18,969 nucleotides of DNA from Gemmatimonadota bacterium (GTDB lineage: Bacteria; Gemmatimonadota; Gemmatimonadetes; Gemmatimonadales; GWC2-71-9): contig QHUD01000139.1 in assembly GCA_003221085.1 (NCBI GenBank), positions 1 through 18,969 on the forward strand. Reading direction: 5' to 3'. Numbering within the stretch: the first letter of the stretch is position 1; each line of letters starts with the position of its first letter. A program made the translations under genes and the position numbers. Shown in pieces: positions 1-6,307 of the stretch. The notes beneath the pieces were generated by a model that saw only the letters and a list, made by a program, of their open reading frames with translations, was not told where the DNA came from and ran no database searches.

Positions 1-1857
1 CAGACGGCCCGGAACCGACAACGTGCCGAATCGGCGCTCGAGCCGCATGGCGTTGTCGTCCGGCGCGATGAGGGAGTTGAGCGCCTCCTGCTCTTTGCCC
101 ACCGCGCTGCTCTTCTCGATATCGACGCCCAGCGTTTCCACGCGGCGGGCGAAGTCCTCCTCGCTCTCGGCGGCGAGCCACTCTTCCGCCAGCCGGCCCT
201 CGAACTTCTGGGCCCCGCCGAATTCCCCGAGGATCAGGTCCAGCTCGCCCACCACCAGCTCGAACAGCTTGATCTTCTGGTCGAGCAGTTGGAGGATGTA
301 CGACTCGATGGTCCCCGCCGCGGCCAGGTTCACGATGTGGACCTCGCGCTTCTGCCCGATGCGGTGCAGCCGCCCGATGCGCTGCTCCACGACCATCGGG
401 TTCCAGGGCAGGTCGTAGTTCACGAGCACGTTGCAGAACTGGAGGTTGCGTCCCTCGCTGCCGGCGCGGGTGGCGATCAGCACGCTGCGCCGATCGTCGT
501 GGAACGCCCGGATGCGCTTGTCCCGCTCGGCCGTCGAATGCGCGCCCCAATAGACGATCGGCTGCCGGCCGAGCTTCCTGACGCGCTCTTCGATCAGCTC
601 GATCGTCGGGCGGTGATCGCTGAAGATCACGAGGCGGTCGGGCGTCTCCTTCAGCAGCTTGGTCAGCACGTCCAGCTTGGCGTGCGTCTTGATGCTTTGC
701 GCCCGCTTGGCGAGCTGCTTCGCGATGGTGCGATATTCGGGGCTGATACGCTCGCTCTCCGCCAGGTGCGCGAGCGACTCGGCGAGCGCGCGCGAGGAGG
801 AGCACAGCCGCTGGCGCAGGTGGATGACGGCGAGCTGGAGAATCCCCTTCTTGGTGGTACGCCGGCGTGGCGCCTCGTCTTCCGACTCCTCCGCCTCGGT
901 CGGCTGGATGAAACCCTCTCGATACAGCCGCCGCAGGAAGTCGGTGGTGCGCTGGTACAGGTCCGCCTCGGCGCGCGTCAGCTTCACCTCGGGGTGTCGC
1001 GGCCGGCGGGGCGGCAGATCCAGGTCGAGGGCGACGCTCGAGCGCCGGGTGCGGATCATCACCTCGTGCGTCAGCGCGCGCAGCGCTTCGGGGTCGCGGG
1101 GCTGGCGATGGTCGCCCGAGACCAGATGCTCGGTCTTGAACTCCTGCCAGGTGCCGAGCTGGCCGGGCCGGAGCAGCGTGATGAGGTTGTACAGCTCGCG
1201 CAGGTCGTTCTGGAGCGGCGTGGCGGTGAGCAGCAGGATGAAGTCGCGCTCGATCTTCTCGATGAACTGGTAGGTCGCGCCGCGATGGCTCTTCACCTTG
1301 TGGGCCTCGTCCACGATGACCAGGTCCCAGCGGTGTCGCAAGATTTCCTCGGCGTGCCGGCGTGAGCGCGCCCGGTCGTGCGAGATGATCGCCCTGGTGA
1401 TGGTCCCGCGCTGCCACTCCGCCGGGTCAGTCGGGGCCTCGAAGCGCTCGAAGAACTTCTCCTCGAGCTCCCCTTGCCACTGGCCCACCAGTGAGGCGGG
1501 CGTGAGGATCAGCGTCCGGCGGGCCAAGCCGCGGACCGCGAGTTCTTTGTAGATGAGGCTCGCCTCGATCGTCTTACCGAGGCCCACCTCGTCGGCGAGG
1601 ATGGCGCGGCCGCCCATGTCGCGCAGCACGCGCTGGGCTACGTCGATCTGATGGGGCAGCTCCTTGATCGCGTTGGCGTCGAGCGTGATCAGCCGATCGA
1701 AGCCGGGAACCAGGGCGATCCGCTCCGCCTCGCGCCGCAGCTCGTACCAGGCGCGCTGCGCCGGCGGCTGCTTGAGCGCCTCGACGAACAGCTTGAGGGA
1801 GCGCTCGTCGACCGCCCAGGAGTCGTCGGCCGAAGGCAGGGGGTGGGGTAGCGTCAC
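1..1857 (-). CDS. SNF2/RapA-like DEAD/DEAH-box helicase, C-terminus cut off by window edge
   Basis: The reverse strand is open from a GTG at 1857 to the window edge, giving 619 codons and no stop, so the C-terminus is missing. Visible SNF2-family motifs in order: Walker A LADEVGLGKTIEA near residues 88-100; DEAH box VIVDEAH with DEAH at 183-186; LTATPLQND near 210; a helicase-C half with LVIFSDHRPT, ATRAGSEGRNLQ and the arginine-finger motif QRIGRLHRIGQ near 490-502. RapA-type proteins are ATP-dependent translocases that remodel protein-nucleic acid complexes such as stalled RNA polymerase. Which of these roles applies here is inference. The GTG was chosen because homology-like sequence starts soon after it and a TATATT -10-like box lies 26 nt upstream; I see no Shine-Dalgarno. 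No methylase, nuclease or other defence partner is adjacent on the visible side, so a housekeeping role is the simplest reading. Confidence 0.9.
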   Translation of the reverse strand, partial: MTLPHPLPSADDSWAVDERSLKLFVEALKQPPAQRAWYELRREAERIALVPGFDRLITLDANAIKELPHQIDVAQRVLRDMGGRAILADEVGLGKTIEASLIYKELAVRGLARRTLILTPASLVGQWQGELEEKFFERFEAPTDPAEWQRGTITRAIISHDRARSRRHAEEILRHRWDLVIVDEAHKVKSHRGATYQFIEKIERDFILLLTATPLQNDLRELYNLITLLRPGQLGTWQEFKTEHLVSGDHRQPRDPEALRALTHEVMIRTRRSSVALDLDLPPRRPRHPEVKLTRAEADLYQRTTDFLRRLYREGFIQPTEAEESEDEAPRRRTTKKGILQLAVIHLRQRLCSSSRALAESLAHLAESERISPEYRTIAKQLAKRAQSIKTHAKLDVLTKLLKETPDRLVIFSDHRPTIELIEERVRKLGRQPIVYWGAHSTAERDKRIRAFHDDRRSVLIATRAGSEGRNLQFCNVLVNYDLPWNPMVVEQRIGRLHRIGQKREVHIVNLAAAGTIESYILQLLDQKIKLFELVVGELDLILGEFGGAQKFEGRLAEEWLAAESEEDFARRVETLGVDIEKSSAVGKEQEALNSLIAPDDNAMRLERRFGTLSVPGRL

Positions 1858-1883
1858 GCGGTAGCTCGAGAGCCGGGGGACGC

Positions 1884-1889
1884 AATATA
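1884..1889 (-). promoter_or_regulatory. Candidate -10 box (TATATT) for the SNF2-like helicase gene
   Basis: Read on the minus strand this is TATATT, ending 26 nt before the GTG start at 1857. No recognisable -35 box sits 17 nt further upstream (GCCTCC there), so the call rests on the -10 alone. Confidence 0.3.
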
Positions 1890-1927
1890 GGGAATCAGGG
1901 GCGCGGGAGGGCCCCCTTCGTGCCTCA

Positions 1928-1939
1928 CCCCCTAGGGGG
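1928..1939. repeat. Perfect 12-bp palindrome CCCCCTAGGGGG
   Basis: A loopless palindrome in the 117-bp gap between two minus-strand genes. A second GCCCCC at 1911-1916 can alternatively pair with the GGGGGC at 1935-1940. It could be part of a transcription end or an operator for the downstream helicase gene; nothing decides between them. Confidence 0.4.
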
Positions 1940-1954
1940 CCTGATTCACGTGAT

Positions 1955-1974
1955 CCCCGGGCTTGCGCCCGGGG
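1955..1974 (-). terminator. GC-rich hairpin immediately after the stop codon of the RGG-rich gene
   Basis: CCCCGGGC (1955-1962) and GCCCGGGG (1967-1974) form a perfect 8-bp stem with a 4-nt loop. The stem starts at the base next to the TGA at 1975-1977. There is no clear U-tract, so it may be an atypical terminator or a transcript-end stabiliser. An almost identical sequence occurs at 5429-5453. Confidence 0.45.
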
Positions 1975-2616
1975 TCAGTGGGGCGCCGGGGCCCCGTCGT
2001 ACACACGCCGGAACTCGATCGACCGGCCCCGTCCCCCCTCGAACTTGACGATCACGAACAGCTGCTTCCCGTCCTGGGAGCGGAGATAGTCCTCGCTGAC
2101 CTTTCCGCCCCCCGAAACCTCGCGCTCGACGACGAAATCGTTGCCCAGCCACCGGCCCTTGATCTGGACGTCCCCGCCTCCCTCTACCTTCTGGGTGACC
2201 TTGCGGCCGTCGCTGTAGAGTACCAGCGCCGCGCCGCCGTCCGACATCAGTGCGATGCTCGAGTCCGTCTCGGCGATCGTGAGGGCGGGGGGCGCATCGA
2301 ACGCGAGCTGCATCGTCTGGTGCATCCGCTGGCGCTGCTCATCGGTCATCCCGCCCCCGCCCCGCTCTCCACCGCCACGCCCGCGGCCGAATCCCCCCCG
2401 TCCACCAAAGCCGCCCCGACCTCCACCCATTCCAGGGTACCCACCGCCGGACCGGCCCCCGCGCGGCTGGTCGCCAGTGCTATCGCGTCCCTGGAGCATG
2501 TTCCGTGGGTTGTCGCTTTGCGCGGCGTTGAAGGTCCACTGGCCGGAAAGGTCCGGGTGCGGAGCCGTCACGGGGGTCGCGGCGACGAAAAAGACAACCG
2601 CCGTCGTCAGTCTCAT
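1975..2616 (-). CDS. Secreted protein with Gly/Arg-rich (RGG) central region, function unknown
   Basis: The protein is 213 aa. I chose the ATG at 2616, not the farther upstream in-frame start at 2715, because GAGGAG lies about 8 nt before it and the resulting N-terminus (MRLTTAVVFFVAATPVTA) looks like a signal peptide. After a DLSGQWTFN segment comes a low-complexity region at residues 52-90 built of RGGF/GRGG-type units. A folded-looking C-terminal domain (about 105-210) follows, rich in alternating beta-like segments such as ALVLYSDGRKVTQKV and LFVIVKFEGGRGRSIEFRRVY. The D-L-S-G-x-W opening recurs in many exported acidobacterial and gemmatimonad proteins from memory, but I know no function. 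The gene stands alone and is followed by a hairpin. RGG repeats usually suggest RNA or anionic-polymer binding, which is only an analogy for an exported protein. Confidence 0.75.
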   Translation of the reverse strand: MRLTTAVVFFVAATPVTAPHPDLSGQWTFNAAQSDNPRNMLQGRDSTGDQPRGGRSGGGYPGMGGGRGGFGGRGGFGRGRGGGERGGGGMTDEQRQRMHQTMQLAFDAPPALTIAETDSSIALMSDGGAALVLYSDGRKVTQKVEGGGDVQIKGRWLGNDFVVEREVSGGGKVSEDYLRSQDGKQLFVIVKFEGGRGRSIEFRRVYDGAPAPH

Positions 2617-2813
2617 GGTGCAACTCCTCAAGGTGGAGAGCTCATCAATGGCGCGCGACGAGGGCGAGTGGTCTTCACGACCGTGCCTCATGCCCTCGGC
2701 GATCGGTGCGCTCATGACCGATATACGAACGGGATCCGGCTGAGGTTGAAAGCGCTAGCGCGGCAGTCAGCGATCGCGCAACGCTGCTCGTATCCCTGTC
2801 AGGGAGTAGTGCG

Positions 2814-3101
2814 TTGACGACGATTCAGTTCGCAACCGGCACTCGGGGATACCCACTCGTGATCGACAAGATGCGGCAGGCGGTGGCAGCGACACTCGCC
2901 GTTCCAGTACTGTGGGTGAGTACCGCGGCCTTCCCGATCATGGGCCTGGTGTATTGTATGGCGCTCGTTGCGCTCGACGGAATCGAGCAGTTCGTGCGTC
3001 GGCTGCACCCCGCCCGCCCCCGGAGGCAGTCGTTACATGCTGCCGGTGACAACCCGCTCCGTCGTTCCACTGATCGCCGGGGTCGCGCCCGGGATCACTG
3101 A
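2814..3101 (+). CDS. Doubtful small membrane-protein ORF (95 aa, TTG start)
   Basis: This ORF opens at a TTG preceded by AGGGAG about 8 nt upstream. Residues 20-57 are strongly hydrophobic, beginning MRQAVAATLAVPVLWVSTAA, enough for one long or two short membrane segments. A basic tail rich in Arg and Pro follows. An internal ATG at 2871 would also work. Against it: a rare start codon, a C-terminus that looks like random GC-rich translation, no recognised family, and a stop codon inside the hairpin region downstream of the kinase gene. I keep it only because the hydrophobic stretch and the ribosome site coincide in an otherwise empty gap. Confidence 0.25.
   Translation: MTTIQFATGTRGYPLVIDKMRQAVAATLAVPVLWVSTAAFPIMGLVYCMALVALDGIEQFVRRLHPARPRRQSLHAAGDNPLRRSTDRRGRARDH
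3071..3097 (-). terminator. Hairpin downstream of the kinase-TPR gene
   Basis: TGATC (3071-3075) pairs with GATCA (3093-3097) and CCGGG (3077-3081) with CCCGG (3088-3092). This gives a 10-bp stem with one bulged G and a 6-nt loop, 17 nt past the kinase stop codon. No U-tract is evident. Confidence 0.4.
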
Positions 3102-3114
3102 GGCTCACCCGGCA

Positions 3115-5370
3115 CTAGAGCGGCGACGGTAAGCCCATCCGCTCCCGGATCTCCACAAAGCGCGGATCGTCGCGGAGGCGTGCCGTCGTCGGGACGCCGT
3201 AGAGCGTGAATATGAGAAAGGGATCATGCTCATCGCACGCCCGATGCAGCAGCGCCAGGGCCTCATCTCGCGCTCCCACCGCGGCGGACAACATGGCGAG
3301 CGTCGTGGGCTGGACGTATTCGCGCTGGGACCGTCTGACGAGCTCCTCTCGGATCGCTCGCGCCTCGTCTGGCCTGCCCGAGTCCGCATAGACGACCGCC
3401 TGGCCCGCTGCCCCCCACGGGTGTCGGCCCGAGATGGCGAGAGCCCGCTCGTACACCGCTAGAGCGTCCGCCAGTCGTCCGGCCCCGTGGTAAGTCGCCG
3501 CCAGGATGATTTGGGAGAAGTACGCATCGGGGTCGAGTCCCGCGGCCCGCCGGGCCTCTTCCACCGCATCGCCGTGGCGTCGTGCGCCGGACAGCGCCAG
3601 GGCGAACATCGATCGCGGGTACGCGGCCAGCGGCTCCATTTCGACCGCTCGCGCGGCCTCCGCAATCCCCTCCGCGTCGCGGCCGTGCACCCACTGAAGA
3701 TTGAACATCCCGTGCCAGCACCGCGCTTGCGCGTAACTCGGGTTGAGCTGCAACGCCTTGCGAAACTCCCGGTCGGCGCCCGGCCAGTCCCAATCCCACA
3801 ACCGCACACCCGCCACGGCATTGTGGGCCTCGGCCAGCTCTGGGCCCAGCTCGACGGACCGTCGCGCGGCGGCGCGCGCGTGCGGGAGCGCGTCGCGCGG
3901 ACTGAGAACTCCGTACATGCCCAGGAGCGTATACGCGTCGGCCAGGCCAGCGGAGGCAAGCGCGTACTGCGGATCGAGCTCGAAGGCGGCGCGGAACGCT
4001 TCGAGCGCTTGCCAGATGGCGACCCCCCGCTTGTAGAGTAACCCACGGCCCTTGAGATAGAGATGGTAGGCTTCGAGGTTCTCCGTGTGGGGCCGCACCA
4101 AAGTCCTCTGATCGCTGCCAGCCAGGCTCACCTGCAGGCGCTCGGCGATCGTTCGGGCGATCTCCTCCTGGATCGCGAACACATCCGCGGGCTCGCGGTC
4201 AAACCGCTCCGACCAAAGGTGGAAGCCGTCCGCCACCTTGATGAGCTGCGCCGTGATCCGGAGCTGCGCTCCTGCCTTCCGTACGCTGCCCTCGAGCACC
4301 GTGCCCACCGAGAGCTTGTCCCCGATGACGCGCAGATCCTCGTGCTTCCCCTTGAACGAGAAGGCGGACGAGCGACCCGCCACCCGCAGCCCCGGCAGCT
4401 GAGCGAGTGCGTTGATGATCTCTTCCGCAATCCCGTCGCCGAAGTACTCGATCTCCGCGTCCGAGCTCATGTTGGTGAACGGGAGCACGGCGATGGACTT
4501 CTCGACGGCCGAGTCGCGTAGGGCCGGGCTCCCGGGCTCCGGAGCGATCAGTGCGGCGGCGAACTGCGCGGCGGTGCCGTAGCGATCCGCCGGGTCCCGG
4601 GCGAGGGCCCTGGCAACGGCTCGGCTCCCCCAGAGGGGGACAGCGTCGCGGACGCTCGATACGTCCGAGGGACGCTGCGTGAGACGCATCGCCATGACCG
4701 CCTGGGCCGAGGACCCCGCGAACGGCGGCGCGCCGGCCCACATTTCGTAGAGCACGCAGCCCAGACTGTAGATGTCGCTCCGGCCGTCCAGCTCGGACTC
4801 GCCGGCCACCTGCTCGGGGCTCATGTACGCGGGCGTCCCGAGGAGTATGCCGGTCTGCGTCACGGTCTGATCCCCGGCAGCCTGAATCGCGCGCGCGATG
4901 CCAAAGTCGGCGACGACCGCATGCCCGGCCGAGAGGAGGATGTTCTCGGGTTTGACGTCGCGGTGGACCACGCCGTGCTGGTGGGCGTATTCCAACGCGT
5001 CGGCCACCTCCCGGGCAATGATCAAGGCCTCTTCGACCGGCAGGTGATGCTGTTGGTCGAGCCGGTCGCGCAGCGACTCGCCCTCGACGTACGGCATCGC
5101 GTAGTAGAGAAACCCGCCCGCTTCTCCCGAGTCGAGTAGCGGCAGGATGTGCGGGTGGTTGAGCCGGGCGGTGACCTTGATCTCCCGCAGGAAGCGCTCG
5201 GCCCCCAGCGCCATCGCCAGCTCGGGTCGCAGAACCTTGATTGCAACGAGGCGCTCGTGCTTCGGGTCTCGCCCCAGGAAGACAAACGCCGTCCCGCCGT
5301 GGCCGAGCTCGCGCTCGACCGCGTACCGGCCAGTGAGGGCAACTTCCAAGCGACCGGCAAGGTCGGACAT
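3115..5370 (-). CDS. Ser/Thr protein kinase fused to a TolB-like domain and TPR repeats
   Basis: The protein is 751 aa. A complete Hanks-type kinase domain spans about residues 15-275: Gly loop GHGGTAF (23-29), ATP-binding K45, helix-C E63, HRDVKPEN with catalytic D138, DFG 155-157, and SPE 184-186 after GTPAYM. All catalytic residues are intact, so it should be active. From SIAVLPF (292-298) onward is a TolB/FlgO-like N-terminal module of the kind fused to adenylate cyclases and kinases. From about residue 425 to the end are degenerate TPR units (AFRAAFELDPQYALASAGLA and later copies) that would bind partner proteins. No transmembrane helix separates the parts, so the protein is predicted cytoplasmic. 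This architecture is common in Gemmatimonadota and Acidobacteriota from memory. The ATG at 5370 has GAAGG 5 nt upstream. The substrate is unknown. Confidence 0.93.
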   Translation of the reverse strand: MSDLAGRLEVALTGRYAVERELGHGGTAFVFLGRDPKHERLVAIKVLRPELAMALGAERFLREIKVTARLNHPHILPLLDSGEAGGFLYYAMPYVEGESLRDRLDQQHHLPVEEALIIAREVADALEYAHQHGVVHRDVKPENILLSAGHAVVADFGIARAIQAAGDQTVTQTGILLGTPAYMSPEQVAGESELDGRSDIYSLGCVLYEMWAGAPPFAGSSAQAVMAMRLTQRPSDVSSVRDAVPLWGSRAVARALARDPADRYGTAAQFAAALIAPEPGSPALRDSAVEKSIAVLPFTNMSSDAEIEYFGDGIAEEIINALAQLPGLRVAGRSSAFSFKGKHEDLRVIGDKLSVGTVLEGSVRKAGAQLRITAQLIKVADGFHLWSERFDREPADVFAIQEEIARTIAERLQVSLAGSDQRTLVRPHTENLEAYHLYLKGRGLLYKRGVAIWQALEAFRAAFELDPQYALASAGLADAYTLLGMYGVLSPRDALPHARAAARRSVELGPELAEAHNAVAGVRLWDWDWPGADREFRKALQLNPSYAQARCWHGMFNLQWVHGRDAEGIAEAARAVEMEPLAAYPRSMFALALSGARRHGDAVEEARRAAGLDPDAYFSQIILAATYHGAGRLADALAVYERALAISGRHPWGAAGQAVVYADSGRPDEARAIREELVRRSQREYVQPTTLAMLSAAVGARDEALALLHRACDEHDPFLIFTLYGVPTTARLRDDPRFVEIRERMGLPSPL

Positions 5371-5428
5371 AGGACCTTCGATGCCTGGGACGATTCCATG
5401 ATACGGGTGCGAACTGAGCCCGACCAGT

Positions 5429-5453
5429 ATCCCCGGGCCTTGCGCCCGCGGTC
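5429..5453. repeat. Second copy of the ATCCCCGGGC-TTGC-GCCC palindromic element
   Basis: This 25-bp stretch matches 1953-1976 except for one inserted C and one substitution. The stem CCCCGGGC/GCCCGCGG has one mismatch. It lies between the divergent kinase and secreted-protein genes, so it cannot be a simple terminator there. That argues for a dispersed REP-like element, although two copies are few. Confidence 0.4.
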
Positions 5454-5462
5454 GGTAGCCGG

Positions 5463-6020
5463 ATGATTTCGGATGTGATGACGCGCCTGGTCGTGCTCGG
5501 CGTGAGTGGGCTATTCCTCCTGCCCGCCGCGGGGGCGGGGCAGGCGTGCGCCGAGCCGCACTATCGCTGGAGCGAGAAGGTCGACACTACGCTGCAGACG
5601 CGCCCGGCTATCCCGGCGGAGATCGCCAAGATCCTGACCGATTGGGCGCCCTTGAGCCTCACGAGCAAGGACAAGTGCGCCCCCGACGGCGACTGGCACA
5701 TCGAAGTGACCGAGGCCCGAGCCACTCCCGTCAGCTCCTGCATCATCGTCGAGATCCCGGCGGAGCGCTACGGCGTGGTCTACGGTCTGGCCCGTGCGGC
5801 GCTCGCTGCCCTCGTAGACACGACGCAACTCGGTCCGCGCGGCGATCTCCATCTGCCGGTGCGGGTACAGTTCGCCGGTGCCGCCTTCTTCGACGGCTTC
5901 CATCAGCAGCAAGCGGCGACCGATGCGTCTCCTCACGCCAGCCAGCACGGGCGTTGCAACTCGTCCTTGCGTGCGTTGTGGGAGGTGCATCCGGTCTACC
6001 GCGTCGCATCGCCGGGCTAG
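5463..6020 (+). CDS. Secreted protein of unknown function with GRCNSSLRALWEVHPVY C-terminal motif
   Basis: The protein is 185 aa with a Sec signal peptide (RLVVLGVSGLFLLPAAGAG, cleavage probably near GAGQACA). The ATG at 5478 (MTRLVV...) gives a cleaner N-region and may be the real start; neither candidate has a good Shine-Dalgarno. The mature part has DGDWHIEVTEA, SSCIIVEIPAERYG and, near the C-terminus, QHGRCNSSLRALWEVHPVYRV. I recall this combination from conserved exported proteins of Acidobacteria-like genomes but know no function. In those, as I remember them, extra sequence lies between the early CA and DGDWH segments, so this copy may have an internal deletion; that is unverified. The mature protein has several cysteines, consistent with export and disulfides. 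It precedes the 82-aa propeptide-like gene by 38 bp on the same strand, so the two may be co-transcribed. Confidence 0.7.
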   Translation: MISDVMTRLVVLGVSGLFLLPAAGAGQACAEPHYRWSEKVDTTLQTRPAIPAEIAKILTDWAPLSLTSKDKCAPDGDWHIEVTEARATPVSSCIIVEIPAERYGVVYGLARAALAALVDTTQLGPRGDLHLPVRVQFAGAAFFDGFHQQQAATDASPHASQHGRCNSSLRALWEVHPVYRVASPG

Positions 6021-6058
6021 CCGTTTGTTGTTGGAGCGGTTACTGTCTCCACGGCGAG

Positions 6059-6307
6059 ATGTCCCCCGCAACGCGCTATATCATCCAGGTGGACCGACCC
6101 GGCGAACGGGTCGACATGGCAGCGATCCGGGCCCTGCTCGACGGGGTCGGGGTGGCCGTGGACCCCGACTACGGCCCGGTCTCCATCAATCCCAGGCTCG
6201 GTCGCTACGTGGTCCGGGGCGTCGCCTCGCCCGATGCGCGGGAGCGGGCCGAGCAGATTCCCGGCGTGCGGTTCTTCGCCGATGCTATGCAGGAGCCCGC
6301 TTCCTGA
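6059..6307 (+). CDS. 82-aa protein resembling a stand-alone subtilase propeptide/inhibitor (I9-like)
   Basis: The ATG at 6059 gives 82 aa with beta-alpha-beta-like spacing: RYIIQVDRPG near the N-terminus, a helix-like DMAAIRALLDGV, then RYVVRGVASPDARERAEQIP and GVRFFAD. The pattern Y-[VA]-V-R-x2-A-[SD] then a helix and V-x-x-FAD recurs at residues 77-106 of the neighbouring S8 protease (TYAVRVEADNEDAIERL ... VGVFADP). I9-type domains are intramolecular chaperones and inhibitors of subtilisins, and stand-alone versions are known. No signal peptide is visible, so it would act where an unexported protease acts. The gene converges on the protease gene and their 3' ends overlap by 23 bp (6285-6307). 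It is probably co-transcribed with the gene ending at 6020. The family assignment rests on local sequence resemblance only; the upstream ribosome site is weak. Confidence 0.6.
   Translation: MSPATRYIIQVDRPGERVDMAAIRALLDGVGVAVDPDYGPVSINPRLGRYVVRGVASPDARERAEQIPGVRFFADAMQEPAS

Larger units (their letters stand above)
2617..3114. other. 498-bp intergenic region, largely featureless
   Basis: This gap separates two minus-strand genes. It must hold the promoter of the RGG-rich gene, but I see no convincing -35/-10 pair. A plus-strand ORF at 2814-3101 and a hairpin at 3071-3097 are listed separately. Otherwise I see no RNA gene or repeat. Confidence 0.5.

Noticed and set aside
289..1365. 358-codon plus-strand open frame
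   Set aside because: It lies opposite the SNF2-like helicase, which has all its motifs on the minus strand; no recognisable domain.
1..1857. SNF2 helicase as part of a DISARM or other defence island
   Set aside because: No methyltransferase, PLD nuclease or DUF1998-type partner is visible; sequence fits RapA-like housekeeping proteins. The left neighbour is unseen.
2255..2743. Proline-rich plus-strand frame
   Set aside because: Its Pro tracts are the antisense of the Gly-rich region in the RGG protein gene.
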